Part shown: one piece after another, positions 28,204-38,450 of the stretch
Position numbering within the stretch: position 1 is the stretch's first letter
Layout of the letters: every line of letters starts with the position of its first letter
Assembly: GCA_026196875.1 (NCBI GenBank)
Contig: JAPHTP010000106.1
Span: forward strand, 27,479 to 91,478
Reading direction: 5' to 3'
Length of the DNA: 64,000 nucleotides
Origin: Kangiellaceae bacterium
GTDB lineage: Bacteria > Pseudomonadota > Gammaproteobacteria > Enterobacterales > Kangiellaceae
Notes under the pieces: generated by a model
Database searches by the model: none
What the model saw: only the letters and a program-made list of their open reading frames with translations
Told to the model about the DNA's origin: nothing
Made by a program: the position numbers and the translations under genes

Positions 28204-30342
28204 GTGAATCAAGGTGTTTGCGCTTCACTAAAATGTCTGCTACTGATTTTATCGATTCAGAGTGTACACGCATTTGCCCCTAAAAAAGACAACGCTGATA
28301 TTTTAGAACTTTCTCTTGACCAGCTCCTGAAACTTAAGGTCTCCACAGCCTCGAAAACAGAACAGTCAATATCTGACGCTCCTTCAATCATTAGTGTCAT
28401 CACCGCCAAGGAATTACAGGAGCTCGGGGTTAAAACCTTAGCCGAAGCGCTACTAACAACCCCCGGAATCACATTTATTGAGCAAGAAAAAGGCGATCAA
28501 ATAATGGTCGTCCGCGGAATTGGGCTAAAAGACGGCGTCTTGGTTCTATTTGATGGAGCCCCGGTCAACGACGCTTTTGACGGAAGCTTCGGTTTTTACA
28601 GCCGACCGATTGATGATATCCAACGAATTGAAATTATCAGAGGTCCTAGTTCAGCATTGTATGGCAGCTACGCAGTTTCAGGGGTAATTCATATATTTAC
28701 CAAATCTTGGGCTGACAGCAAGGAGTGGTTAAAACTACAAGCCTCTAGCGGCAGTTTTGCTAACCAGTCATTTTCCTTTAACTATGCGCCTAACTTTGAC
28801 TTTATTTCATCAGATTTAAAAGTATCGACCAGCTTTACTTATATCGACGAAGAAGGCGATGACTATTTCATAGCACAAGATTCAATATTTACCCCCGAGC
28901 AAGGGACTTTTTTGCCGCCATTTAGCAATCCGACCCTTACGCCGACTATACGAAGTAAATCCATGGAAAAGTTTAATGGTCATTTAAATGCAAACTTTAA
29001 AGGCGCGAAGTTAACCCTCATTCATTCTCAAGAACTGACCAATCCTATCGTTAGCCACTTGGGCATTGTCACAAACGTTGACCAGACCATTAAAGAAACT
29101 ACTCAAGATTTGATGTCGATAAATTATCAATGGGACGTAAATGATGATTTAACTTACTTGTTTAATGCCTTTTACATTCTCAACGAATCAAAATTATTCG
29201 GCCAATCAGAACCACCACAAATACATGGAGATGAAGATCAAGATGGGCTCAACGAAAATTTCTTTTCTGGCATTATTGAGAACTTTCAGCACCAAACACG
29301 AAGTTTCGGTTTAGATTTAGCAGTAAAATACCAAATCAATGAGCAACACCAGTTATTATTAGGCTTCAACCAAAACCACACCAAGCTTTCAGAAGCCTCA
29401 AAATTTGCCAACGTTTCGCTCGCAGGTCGAGGTCCAACCGAAATTTTCCCGGCGCAAGATTTAACCAGCGAGTTTATTTCTCCAGGCATAAAACGTAAAG
29501 AAAATGCGATTTACATTCAGGATAACTGGGCTTACAGCGAATCAACCAATATAACATTGGGCGCTCGTTTTGGTGACTATAGCGACTTTGGTTCTACTTC
29601 TGATCCCAGACTGGGAATAAATTATCGTGTCTCACCCAAAGCGTATATCAAAGTACTTTATGGCGAAGCATTTAAAGCCCCTGCTTTTTCTCAGCTTTTT
29701 GACGCAACACCAACATTAAGCGCCAATCGGCAACGTGGTAATGCGCAGCTAGAGCCAACTGAAATTGAAACATTTGAGTGGCAGCTAGGCTACGACATGT
29801 CTGAAAAATTGAATAGTAGCGTTACACTATTTAACAATAATACCTACAACGAAATTTTCTTTGACCCTACACCAGGCATTGAACAATGGAATAACTCCGG
29901 AACCAGAAAATCTAAAGGCATAGAGTTGGAACTAAAAGGCGCATTTCTCTCATTTGATATTGCCTCGGTTAATTATTCCTATCAGTCCACTTCAGGAGTC
30001 GATATAGGCGCTGGAGCCAATATTCACCCGCCGCATCGATTAAATTTTTATGGCGTTCGTTCTTTATCTGACAATTTAAACTGGAGCATTTCTTATGCCT
30101 ATTATTCATCACCTCGCAGAGAATCAGAAGATGATAGAGAACGAATCGATTCAAAATCAATTTTAAATATGTCGTTGCGTCGAGAAAACTTTATCCTTCC
30201 CGAGCTATCGCTAGAGCTATCAGCAAAAAATCTACTCGACGATAAAGGCCGATTTGAAACCGAAGCTGCGCTGGGCTTGTATGATGATTTACCTATTGAA
30301 GGCCGAAGAATTAACTTAACCGCTGAGTACGTATTTCAGTGA
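28204..30342 (+). CDS. TonB-dependent outer-membrane receptor 3
   Basis: This 712-residue receptor starts at a GTG (28204). It has a signal sequence ending SVHAFA, the motif ILELSLDQLLKLKVSTASK, a plug with IMVVRGIGLKDGVLVLFDG and RIEIIRGPSSALYGSYAVSG, and a barrel that closes with LTAEYVF. An acidic Asp-rich stretch (HGDEDQDGLNEN, about 340) lies in an extracellular loop and might bind calcium. A lipoprotein gene starts 10 bases after the stop, so the two are almost certainly one operon and may be partners at the outer membrane. Substrate unknown. Confidence 0.88.
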   Translation: MNQGVCASLKCLLLILSIQSVHAFAPKKDNADILELSLDQLLKLKVSTASKTEQSISDAPSIISVITAKELQELGVKTLAEALLTTPGITFIEQEKGDQIMVVRGIGLKDGVLVLFDGAPVNDAFDGSFGFYSRPIDDIQRIEIIRGPSSALYGSYAVSGVIHIFTKSWADSKEWLKLQASSGSFANQSFSFNYAPNFDFISSDLKVSTSFTYIDEEGDDYFIAQDSIFTPEQGTFLPPFSNPTLTPTIRSKSMEKFNGHLNANFKGAKLTLIHSQELTNPIVSHLGIVTNVDQTIKETTQDLMSINYQWDVNDDLTYLFNAFYILNESKLFGQSEPPQIHGDEDQDGLNENFFSGIIENFQHQTRSFGLDLAVKYQINEQHQLLLGFNQNHTKLSEASKFANVSLAGRGPTEIFPAQDLTSEFISPGIKRKENAIYIQDNWAYSESTNITLGARFGDYSDFGSTSDPRLGINYRVSPKAYIKVLYGEAFKAPAFSQLFDATPTLSANRQRGNAQLEPTEIETFEWQLGYDMSEKLNSSVTLFNNNTYNEIFFDPTPGIEQWNNSGTRKSKGIELELKGAFLSFDIASVNYSYQSTSGVDIGAGANIHPPHRLNFYGVRSLSDNLNWSISYAYYSSPRRESEDDRERIDSKSILNMSLRRENFILPELSLELSAKNLLDDKGRFETEAALGLYDDLPIEGRRINLTAEYVFQ

Positions 30343-30352
30343 GGATATTAAA

Positions 30353-31513
30353 GTGAAACCGTTAACCAAACCATCCTTATATTTGTTCACTATTTTAGTA
30401 TTCATTTTGTCTTGCAAAGACACTAGTTTTGAAATCACGAATGAAGGTTCGTCCGATAGTGGCTCTACACTTGAAGCGAGTGTTGTTGGAAAGATCACCG
30501 ACCAAACGGGCCAACCGGTTGAAGGTGTTACGGTGGTTACTCTCCCCTTTAACCAAGATGTAGTAGTTGATGATATAGGACGTAAGAGTATTGTTGATGT
30601 AGTAACGGATGCGAATGGTGAATATCAGATCGCTCATCTTCCACAAGGCAATTATAAGTTGTTATTTATGGCTAGTGGCTTTATCAAAGTTAGCTTAACA
30701 ATTGGCTCTATTGACTTTATTCCCGAAAATCTGGTCAATGGCAATATTGTAAAAGGCGCTGTACTGCAAGTTTTTCCAGAACAAAACGATGGCGACACCC
30801 CAACTGTAGCTTTGTTTGATCCGGAAGATAAAAAGCGTATGACAGAAATACTTACATCACACGGTATACGTTATCAATCAATAATTAGCAGCGTGAGCCA
30901 GTTAGATGCAGCCAATTATAATTTATTGGTGATTGGTTTAGATGCTACTGTTTTTCAGCATATAGAAGAATTGATTGATAGCCGAGCAGTCCTTGATCAG
31001 TTTTTGGCAGATGGTGGTTCGATATATTTTGGGCAAATTAACGACTTTAGTTTTGAGGCAACTCCTGTGCCATTTTTAACCGGCGACCAGCAGTTTGCGT
31101 TACATACTGAAAACGCGCCGTTTAACGACTTTACTTCAGGCACTATCGTAGACCAATCTCACCCTTTGATCACTGATGTATCATTTCTAAATTGGGAATT
31201 TATCGAAGCCGGCCAGCAAACATTAAAAAATAATGTCGTTTTTGATGCGGCTTTAAAAAGTTCAATTGAATCCAGCGCTAACTGGAATATTATTGTAACC
31301 ACGCCAGCCGAAGACTTTACCAGCGGTTCAGGCACGGTGTTGGCAGAGTCGGATGTTATTATTGCAGAATATACCGATCCTAGAAGTGGTTCAAAAATCG
31401 TGCTTAATCAAGCGGCTTATTATCAATCGACATTCGGTGATACGACTGATATTAACGGAATTAAATTAACAAGTAATGTGGTCGCCTATATAAAGCAGCT
31501 AAATATGAATTAG
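30353..31513 (+). CDS. Lipoprotein with carboxypeptidase-regulatory-like domain, receptor partner
   Basis: The 386-residue protein has a lipoprotein signal (LFTILVFILSC; cysteine 21). It then has a carboxypeptidase-regulatory-like (CarboxypepD_reg) beta-sandwich at about 42-125 (VVGKITDQTGQPVEGVTVV, TDANGEYQIAHLPQGNYKL). The C-terminal part contains VALFDPEDKKRMTEILTSHGIRY and FLADGGSIYFGQI, reminiscent of a glutamine-amidotransferase-like Rossmann fold without a visible catalytic Cys. The start is a GTG with GAGGAT before it. Coupling to receptor 3 suggests a surface partner, loosely analogous to SusD-like lipoproteins but of a different fold. I do not know a characterised homologue. Confidence 0.7.
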   Translation: MKPLTKPSLYLFTILVFILSCKDTSFEITNEGSSDSGSTLEASVVGKITDQTGQPVEGVTVVTLPFNQDVVVDDIGRKSIVDVVTDANGEYQIAHLPQGNYKLLFMASGFIKVSLTIGSIDFIPENLVNGNIVKGAVLQVFPEQNDGDTPTVALFDPEDKKRMTEILTSHGIRYQSIISSVSQLDAANYNLLVIGLDATVFQHIEELIDSRAVLDQFLADGGSIYFGQINDFSFEATPVPFLTGDQQFALHTENAPFNDFTSGTIVDQSHPLITDVSFLNWEFIEAGQQTLKNNVVFDAALKSSIESSANWNIIVTTPAEDFTSGSGTVLAESDVIIAEYTDPRSGSKIVLNQAAYYQSTFGDTTDINGIKLTSNVVAYIKQLNMN

Positions 31514-31671
31514 TACACTATTTACTCAGAGAGTCTCTCTCAATCTTTTATTCTTGTTAAAAGACAAAAAGCCAACATTCTCCTAATATATACGGCGCAC
31601 TTGCAATTTCTATGTTTCAAGTAGAAGATGAATGACATCTAATTTGATAAAACATAGTGCCAAAGCTAGCC

Positions 31672-32610
31672 ATGCCTGACCTACCAAACCCTGCTACTAT
31701 TAACCCCAAATACAGTCAACACTTAGGCATTGCACTAGGCTCGGGGGCGGCTAGAGGCATATCTCATTTGGGAGTCGTTCGAAATCTTATACGCTACGAC
31801 ATTGAGCCGCAGATAGTCGCGGGCTCTTCGGTTGGCGCGCTAGTCGGCGCTTGTTATGCCGCGGGAAAATTCGATCAAATTGAAGACTGGTTTAAAAATT
31901 TGACATTAAAGAACCTCTTAGTATTTATTGATCCCAAACTAACTTCGCGTGGTGGGCTCGCAGATGGTGAGCGATTTGTCCGCTATATGAAAAAGACTTT
32001 TGGCGATATTCAATTTGATGAGCTTGACAAACAACTAACAGTTATCGCTACTGATATGAATAGTGGTAGAGAGATCTGGCTTGAGTCCGGCTCCGTTTGG
32101 GAAGCCGTCCGCGCTTCTATGGCGTATCCGGGTATTATTTCTCCTGTTTATTTAGATGATCAATACTTGCTAGATGGCGGAGTCGTCAATCCTGTGCCCG
32201 TAATTGCATGTAGAGCCAAAGGTGCGAGAAGAGTAATTGCCGTTAATCTCAATAGTGAAATGATTATTAACCATCAGACGGAGGAAAAAAGTTCAAGTCA
32301 AAGTGCAGAGCTGATAGAACAGAACTTGCTTGACAAAATTTCTGGTAAAGTTATTGACTCGATGACACCATTGCTTCGTCGAGATGGGAAAAAGAATGTT
32401 TCTTTCAATACCCTCAATGTATTAGCGGCGTCCATTAATATTATGCAAGATAGAATAACTCGTAGCCGACTAGCTGGTGAGCCACCTGATGTGATGTTAA
32501 TGCCACGACTTGGGCATATTGGTATGTTCGAAATTGATCGTTTCGACGAAATCTACCAAGAAGGAATGCGAGTCGTCGAGGCAGTGCACTGGGAGCAGGA
32601 GCTAAAATAA
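31672..32610 (+). CDS. Patatin-like phospholipase (RssA type)
   Basis: The protein is about 312 residues. It has the patatin oxyanion motif GSGAARG, the nucleophile elbow GSSVGA and the catalytic DGG (YLLDGGVVNPVP). It has no signal peptide, like the RssA/YlbK branch of cytoplasmic or inner-membrane-associated hydrolases. The C-terminal half contains NIMQDRITRSRLAGEPPDVM, usual for the branch. The start is uncertain: a GTG at 31657 or the ATG at 31672. I report the ATG because its product begins closer to the conserved core. A lipase or lysophospholipase activity is likely; the substrate is unknown. Confidence 0.85.
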   Translation: MPDLPNPATINPKYSQHLGIALGSGAARGISHLGVVRNLIRYDIEPQIVAGSSVGALVGACYAAGKFDQIEDWFKNLTLKNLLVFIDPKLTSRGGLADGERFVRYMKKTFGDIQFDELDKQLTVIATDMNSGREIWLESGSVWEAVRASMAYPGIISPVYLDDQYLLDGGVVNPVPVIACRAKGARRVIAVNLNSEMIINHQTEEKSSSQSAELIEQNLLDKISGKVIDSMTPLLRRDGKKNVSFNTLNVLAASINIMQDRITRSRLAGEPPDVMLMPRLGHIGMFEIDRFDEIYQEGMRVVEAVHWEQELK

Positions 32611-32708
32611 AAAATTGAGAGCTTAAACTTCGTACCGAAAGTAGCATTTAAAGGCCACATGCCTTTTGACTTCAATATCTCGAATTGCTCCTATGAGTTA
32701 GAGCTGAT

Positions 32709-33764
32709 TTACCTTACTGTTATCAAAAAATCTCCTACTCTTCCTTTTCTTCCGTCTGAATAATCAAACTCTGACTCACCAATCAGTTTATTGTTATCAA
32801 GGTAAGCTTTCGATGCTTTTTCGCTCTCTAAAGAAATACTTTGAATACCAAGATCTGAAAGTGAATTGATTGATTGGTTACCACTTGAATTAAAACTCAA
32901 CAATTTGAGCTGATTGAAAACTTCATCAGAAAAATCAATCTGATTATCATTATTAAAGTCAAATTGGCGAAGCGCTTCAAACCCATCTTTTGCACCACCA
33001 GCATCACCGAACAATTCAAGACCATTATCAATCCGGCCATTTAAGTTTTTATCCAGAGCCAGAAAAAAGTTACCGGCAGCTGGAGCGTAAAACTTATCCA
33101 AATTGCTGTCGGCATCCAGGTCAAATTCAACTTCCAGACTCTGTTCGAAAGAAAAGTCTGTACCGTTCAAGTTTAGGATAAGTGGGTCAACTTGCTCTTC
33201 CTGCTGCCGAGTAAATGACTCAAAAGAAAACTGGGTATGAGAAAACTCTAAAGACATTGAAAAATTTACCAAGTTATCATCCTCTGAGATTTCCATCGAA
33301 ATATCCAAGCTGACATCCAATTGAAAACCGCTCAGCCTCGTTTCGGTCGCGTTTCCACTCGGACCATTTGTCTGCATGATTGAGAATTGGCCTGAGCTAA
33401 GCGAAAATTGATAATTCAATTGAAAATCGGATACTTCGCTACTGTCAACACTCTCACCTTCTACCGAACTATCTAAGCGAGCAATCGCTCGCATTATTTG
33501 ATAGGCCAAAGAATACTCCTTGTTCGCTTGTAACGCTTCTTCGATATCAAGAGTGTCAGCTTCCAAGTCTGAGAGGACTGAATTGGGATTTTGGTGATTC
33601 GAGATGACAGGATTTAATGGCTGAAGATTTATAGCTTGAGAATTTTCTAATTGGGAAGAATTGTTTAAAGCCGAGTTGTTTGAAATAGTGTTTCCACCAT
33701 TCTTAAACAGTGACATTAAAGACGAACCTATCCGACCGACGCCAATACCCATTTGGCCCAGCAT
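32709..33764 (-). CDS. EF-hand/RTX-adhesin-like calcium-binding protein
   Basis: The 351-residue protein lacks a classical signal peptide. The N-terminal half is low-complexity (Asn, Ser and Gln rich) with a beta-rich core. The C-terminal part has DLDADSNLDKF, LDKNLNGRIDNGLELFGD and DFNNDNQIDFSDEVF, calcium loops of the kind found near the ends of giant RTX/VCBS adhesins, here as a stand-alone protein. The final segment LGIQSISLESEKASKA also follows that pattern. It is flanked by unrelated genes. A secreted or surface structural role is a guess. Confidence 0.7.
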   Translation of the reverse strand: MLGQMGIGVGRIGSSLMSLFKNGGNTISNNSALNNSSQLENSQAINLQPLNPVISNHQNPNSVLSDLEADTLDIEEALQANKEYSLAYQIMRAIARLDSSVEGESVDSSEVSDFQLNYQFSLSSGQFSIMQTNGPSGNATETRLSGFQLDVSLDISMEISEDDNLVNFSMSLEFSHTQFSFESFTRQQEEQVDPLILNLNGTDFSFEQSLEVEFDLDADSNLDKFYAPAAGNFFLALDKNLNGRIDNGLELFGDAGGAKDGFEALRQFDFNNDNQIDFSDEVFNQLKLLSFNSSGNQSINSLSDLGIQSISLESEKASKAYLDNNKLIGESEFDYSDGRKGRVGDFLITVR

Positions 33765-33930
33765 AATGAACTCCTAAATTTTAATTCCATCTAATAAGAA
33801 CGTTATCGGAATTTCATTATGCAGACTTTAAAAACGAAGAGTTATTATCTAATAGCAAATACTGTTATAACTATCTGTGCTTTGTTACTTTGAAATATTT
33901 ACTCCTGTTTCAAATTAGTTCGTCTAAAAC

Positions 33931-34248
33931 CTACATATTCATCTCTACCAATTCAGAGACTTCCAAAGATCCATTAATATCCAAAAATGGGCAGGATTTA
34001 GCCATCTCTAATGCGCCATCGATTGACTCAGCGCTAACTACTGTAAAACCTGACATATTGGTCAAGCTTTTCACTTCTACATTACCATCGGGGAAAACCG
34101 TATGAGTATTCTTAAAAGGGTTTGCCGGACTAACTACTGCATCACCGAGCCCGCCTAGCCACTCCTTATATTTTGCAAAATGAGCTTGACCTTCTTCTGG
34201 CGTTTTGGGGTGCTCCCCTCCTAAATACGAAATAATAAACTTCGGCAT
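33931..34248 (-). CDS. YCII-related (DGPF-type) protein
   Basis: The 105-residue small protein has the ferredoxin-like fold signature of YCII/DGPF proteins: MPKFIISYLGG at the start, a HFAKYKEWLGGLGD helix, and FTVVSAESIDGALEMAKSCPFL near the end. Relatives are often fused to sigma factors or act as small dehalogenase-like or monooxygenase-like enzymes, but most are uncharacterised. It has AGGAGAA immediately before its ATG and stands alone. Confidence 0.8.
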   Translation of the reverse strand: MPKFIISYLGGEHPKTPEEGQAHFAKYKEWLGGLGDAVVSPANPFKNTHTVFPDGNVEVKSLTNMSGFTVVSAESIDGALEMAKSCPFLDINGSLEVSELVEMNM

Positions 34249-34340
34249 ACTGTTCTCCTAAATAATTCAACCGATAAGCTAACCGATTGCCGGGTATTTT
34301 GCCACTAGTTGTCTCCTACTCGCAAACTCCACATTGCGAC

Positions 34341-35306
34341 TTAACGAATAATTGCCGCAGTTGCTAAAGAGCCAAGCGCGTTTAAAACGATTAGAGCCTC
34401 TTGTTTGCGTTTGTTAAAATCCGAATAACCATTCTTTTTATCCGCTATCGATTTTAACACTGCAACGTGAGATTTTAATTGATGATTGGTCTCTGGATTT
34501 TGCAGCCCTTGAACGGTATAAAAAACTCGCCTAAACCAGTTTTCCGACTTTTCTATTTGACTTTGAGTTAGCCTAGTGCCTTCATTAGTTAGCTTCACCA
34601 GCTGCTTATGCAACGCATAATTAGGCCCATCAGAGTTGCGAGTCACTCTCTTATTTAAGTCCTCAACCTGTTTTGATAAAGCCTCTATTAATTGAGAGTT
34701 ATCTGCCAAACTCTTGCTCTTGGTTTCCAGCTCAACGAGTTTTTGTTCTATCTGTTGATATTCTTGTTTAAAAGATTCATTGCCTTTTGACAATTCATTG
34801 TTTTTTGCTTGCAGCAATAGCTGTTTCGAGGATATCTGATTGATTAAGTTTTGATTGCTTTTAGATAATTCGGTTACTTGGCTCATTAACAACTCGTCAG
34901 CTTCATTCGGTAGTTGCTTTCGGATATCTGCAATTGTTTCCTTAACGTCCTGCGCAAATTGCGAATTAAGGATAATTGGCGTGATAACAGCTATGAGAAC
35001 GGCGATTAAGGAAGCGGCCGTCGATACGCCAAATTGTTTAACCTGCTCTACTGCATTATCTTTTACCGACTTAAGTACTGCTGAAGCTGGTTCACTTTTA
35101 GCTCTCTTTTGCTCCAGCAACATATTGAGCAAGTCAGTATCTTCTAAATCGATATCTGCGAGTAACTGCTGAATTTTATCAGCCGAGGATTTGCTGGACA
35201 TTGAACCGCCTGAGCTCGTCGATGTATCCGGTGACGAATCTTGAACATTGTCTAGCGACTTAGGCTGGCTAGGTTCTGTTAAATCTGGGTTGGCTTTGAT
35301 TTCCAT
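34341..35306 (-). CDS. Membrane-anchored coiled-coil protein, family not recognised
   Basis: The 321-residue protein has a Ser/Thr/Pro-rich N-terminal tail (about 1-45), a helical segment, and one or two hydrophobic stretches (STAASLIAVLIAVITPIIL, about 94-112). A long coiled coil runs over about 125-225, rich in Gln, Lys, Glu and Leu. A C-terminal helical domain ends in a mildly hydrophobic segment (LIVLNALGSLATAAIIR). I do not recognise a family. It lies 225 bases downstream of the response-regulator gene in the same direction, but nothing ties them functionally. Confidence 0.6.
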   Translation of the reverse strand: MEIKANPDLTEPSQPKSLDNVQDSSPDTSTSSGGSMSSKSSADKIQQLLADIDLEDTDLLNMLLEQKRAKSEPASAVLKSVKDNAVEQVKQFGVSTAASLIAVLIAVITPIILNSQFAQDVKETIADIRKQLPNEADELLMSQVTELSKSNQNLINQISSKQLLLQAKNNELSKGNESFKQEYQQIEQKLVELETKSKSLADNSQLIEALSKQVEDLNKRVTRNSDGPNYALHKQLVKLTNEGTRLTQSQIEKSENWFRRVFYTVQGLQNPETNHQLKSHVAVLKSIADKKNGYSDFNKRKQEALIVLNALGSLATAAIIR

Positions 35307-35530
35307 TTCATCATCCTTGCTTAAGTTTTTATTGGAATTGTTATTTTGACTTCGAGGTGTTTTTAAACTCTCTTTATGCTTTAAAACTCTCTGTTGCTTG
35401 TAAATCCCGCGTAGCAGAAAAAGCGATCAGAGTTAAAGAAAAATACTAACAAGGATTTATGGATTAGACCGCAATAGATGGTCTGACGAGAACGGATATT
35501 TTCAAATTAATTTCGCGGAGAGATACTTCT

Positions 35531-36226
35531 CTAAGAGTCAGAAGCGGAGGAACCGTAATTCTCTGTAACATTAACTTTGTTGGCAATCAAAACCACTTGA
35601 GTCCTGTTGTTAACACCAAGCTTACGCATAATTGCCGTTACATGTGCCTTCACGGTCGCTTCCGTCACATTTTGCTCGTAGGCAATTTGTTTATTGAGTA
35701 ACCCATCGGCCAGTAAGTTAAAGACTTCCAATTGTTTAGGGGTAAGCTCAGCAATTTTATGGATTAGATTCTCTAGCTCGCCATCCTCTTCAGTGTCCGC
35801 AGACTCCATATTCTCAGGAAAATAAGTATCTCCCATTAACACGTTTTCGATCGCGGCTTGCATTTGTGGAATTGAGGCGGACTTAGGAATAAACCCTAGC
35901 GCGCCATATTGATTGGCTTTGGCAGCTATTACCAAATCTTCATTGGCGGATATCATAATTATGGGTAGTTGGGAGTAACGTTGGACTACATGTGAGAGTC
36001 CGACGAACCCATTGGCTCCGGGCATATGCAGATCCATTAATAATAGGTCAGCGTCGGCATTACTATCTGCCAAGACAGTTTCAAGTTGAGTAATACTCTC
36101 TGCTTCAAGAAACTCGGCTTTAGGCATATTTGTTTTTAATGCTTGCACCAATGCGCTACGGAACAATGGATGGTCGTCCGCAATAATGATTTTATTTACG
36201 GTTAAACTGGTAATGATATACTCCAT
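35531..36226 (-). CDS. crbR: CrbR-like LuxR-family response regulator
   Basis: The 231-residue protein has a receiver domain with Asp17/Asp18, phospho-acceptor Asp65 (LLLMDLHMPG) and Lys115, and a LuxR-type helix-turn-helix at about 160-220 (LTPKQLEVFNLLADGLLNKQIA, then VTEATVKAHVTAIMRKLGV). In the CrbS/CrbR (MxtR/ErdR) acetate switch such a regulator activates acs; here it is encoded 140 bases downstream of acs in the same direction. Its cognate sensor is probably the symporter-fused kinase at 20163-23987. The matching palindromes near acs, actP and the porin are the likely targets. Confidence 0.85.
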   Translation of the reverse strand: MEYIITSLTVNKIIIADDHPLFRSALVQALKTNMPKAEFLEAESITQLETVLADSNADADLLLMDLHMPGANGFVGLSHVVQRYSQLPIIMISANEDLVIAAKANQYGALGFIPKSASIPQMQAAIENVLMGDTYFPENMESADTEEDGELENLIHKIAELTPKQLEVFNLLADGLLNKQIAYEQNVTEATVKAHVTAIMRKLGVNNRTQVVLIANKVNVTENYGSSASDS

Positions 36227-36366
36227 TTTTTACTCTCGAATGCTTCGCGAGTAATATTTTAAGTACTGCAAGAGAAAGAAAGTAGAGATTCCAACATCCT
36301 TTCAATCCCTCACAGTTTAAATTAAAACCATATTAGAATTAACAACATTTGTTTTGGTTAACTAAT

Positions 36367-38310
36367 TTAGCGATTCTTTCGATTGTTAATTAAATCGTCA
36401 ACAACAGCGGGCTCCGCCAGAGTCGATATATCGCCTAAATTACCAAACTCATTTTCCGCGATTTTCCTCAAAATTCGTCGCATTATTTTACCCGAACGAG
36501 TTTTGGGTAACCCTGGAGCGAACTGAATATAATCCGGCGTCGCAACCGGACCTATTTCTTTGCGTACCCACAAAACAAGCTCTTTTTCCAGGTCATCGGT
36601 CGCTTCAGTACCAGCGTTTAAAGTAACAAAAGTGTAAATTCCCTGACCTTTTATATCATGAGGATAGCCTACTACAGCAGCTTCAGCGACATCATGATGT
36701 GCGACAAGTGCACTCTCAATTTCTGCGGTGCCCATACGGTGGCCGGAAATATTTAGAACATCGTCCACACGTCCGGTGATCCAATAATAATTGTCTTCAT
36801 CGCGACGTGCGCCATCACCAGTAAAATATCGACCTTCAAAAGTACTAAAGTAAGTATCGACAAATCGTTGATGGTCTCCATATACCGTTCTCATTTGACC
36901 AGGCCAACTATCCTTGATCACCAGATTACCGTCCACTACACCTTCCAGTTCATTGCCATCAGCATCAACTAGCGCTGGCTGAATTCCAAACAATGGTCGA
37001 GTCGCCGATCCTGGTTTTAGCGGGGTTGCGCCGGGAAGCGGTGAAATTAAAATACCGCCGGTTTCGGTTTGCCACCAAGTATCAACAATTGGGCAATTCT
37101 GCTCACCGATAACATCGTAGTACCACTGCCAAGCCTCCGGGTTGATTGGCTCACCGACACTGCCAAGTAAAGTTAATGATTTTCTAGATGTTGATTTAAC
37201 CGGTTCATCACCTTCCCGCATAAGCGCCCGAATGGCTGTCGGTGCGGTATAACAAGTATTGACGTTGTGCTTATCGCAGACTTGCCAGAAGCGGCTGCTA
37301 TCGGGGTAATTGGGCACGCCTTCAAACATTAGAGTTGTCGCTCCATTGGCAAGTGGGCCGTAAACGATATAACTATGTCCGGTGATCCAGCCAACATCTG
37401 CAGTACACCAATAGATATCGCCGGGATGGTAATCAAACACGTACTGGTGAGTAATTGACGCGTAGACCAAATAACCGCCGCTAGTATGCAATACGCCTTT
37501 AGGCTTTCCGGTTGAGCCTGACGTATATAAAATGAACAATGGATCTTCTGCATTCATTTCTTCTGCAGGACACTCATTTGAGACATCAGCAGCCGCCTCG
37601 TGGTACCAAACATCTAGCTCATTATTCCAACTGACTTCACCACCCGTATTGTTGATCACTAGCACTGATTCTAAATGTTCTGTTACACCGACAATTTCTG
37701 AAGCTGCATCGACGTTTTGCTTAAGCGCTATTTTTTTGCCTCCACGGCGACTAAAGTCAGCAGTAATGACTAACTTGCTTTCACAATCAATAATTCTTCC
37801 AGCTAACGCTTCAGCGCTAAAACCTCCAAATACAACTGAATGGATAGCACCAATACGCGCACAAGCCAACATGGCATAAGCCGCTTCTGGAATCATCGGC
37901 ATATACAAAGTGACTCTATCTCCTTTTGCTACACCAAGTTCCTTTAGAACATTGGAAAACCTGCAGACTTCGTGATACAACTCTTGGTAGGAAATATTTT
38001 TGGAAACTTCAGGGTCGTCACCTTCCCAAATGATTGCAGTTTGATCAGCTTTGTCTTTCAAATGTCGATCAATGCAGTTAGCGGTGACGTTGAGGGTTCC
38101 ATCGTGGAACCATTTAATATGTAAGTCGTCTTTTGCATAAGAAACATCTTTTACTTGGGTAAACGGCTTAATCCAATCGATCCTTTTGCCCTGCTCTTTC
38201 CAAAACCCTTCGTTATCTTCAATAGAGCGTTGATACATTTCGAAATACTGAGATTCATTTAAGTAAGACTTTTCTTCAAAAGCAGGTTTTACTGGGTATG
38301 TTTGTGACAT
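36367..38310 (-). CDS. acs: Acetyl-CoA synthetase
   Basis: Acs makes acetyl-CoA from acetate, ATP and CoA through acetyl-AMP and is the high-affinity acetate scavenging enzyme. At 647 residues it is the family length (E. coli 652). It has [11 protein letters not shown], the WWQTETGG adenylate-binding motif, and [11 protein letters not shown] with Lys608, the residue regulated by acetylation in Salmonella (609). The end ([14 protein letters not shown]) is typical of Acs and not PrpE. The gene is divergent from a porin across a 438-base region with two strong palindromes, and is followed by the CrbR-like regulator. Confidence 0.95.
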   Translation of the reverse strand: MSQTYPVKPAFEEKSYLNESQYFEMYQRSIEDNEGFWKEQGKRIDWIKPFTQVKDVSYAKDDLHIKWFHDGTLNVTANCIDRHLKDKADQTAIIWEGDDPEVSKNISYQELYHEVCRFSNVLKELGVAKGDRVTLYMPMIPEAAYAMLACARIGAIHSVVFGGFSAEALAGRIIDCESKLVITADFSRRGGKKIALKQNVDAASEIVGVTEHLESVLVINNTGGEVSWNNELDVWYHEAAADVSNECPAEEMNAEDPLFILYTSGSTGKPKGVLHTSGGYLVYASITHQYVFDYHPGDIYWCTADVGWITGHSYIVYGPLANGATTLMFEGVPNYPDSSRFWQVCDKHNVNTCYTAPTAIRALMREGDEPVKSTSRKSLTLLGSVGEPINPEAWQWYYDVIGEQNCPIVDTWWQTETGGILISPLPGATPLKPGSATRPLFGIQPALVDADGNELEGVVDGNLVIKDSWPGQMRTVYGDHQRFVDTYFSTFEGRYFTGDGARRDEDNYYWITGRVDDVLNISGHRMGTAEIESALVAHHDVAEAAVVGYPHDIKGQGIYTFVTLNAGTEATDDLEKELVLWVRKEIGPVATPDYIQFAPGLPKTRSGKIMRRILRKIAENEFGNLGDISTLAEPAVVDDLINNRKNR

Positions 38311-38430
38311 GAAACTTAATCCTGTTATTTTTTCAATTCGCTTTGATTCTAAATCTGACCTGTCAGTTCACTCAGGTCATAAATCTCGGCACAGTTTATA
38401 TCTTCTTTTGGGTTAGTCGCTCGCTCTAAT

Positions 38431-38450
38431 GTTAACTATTCTGAGTTAAC
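38431..38450. promoter_or_regulatory. Inverted repeat upstream of acs
   Basis: GTTAACT (38431-38437) and AGTTAAC (38444-38450) form perfect 7-base arms around a 6-base centre, about 120 bases before the acs start. It may be a second regulator's site; the regulator is unknown. Confidence 0.4.
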
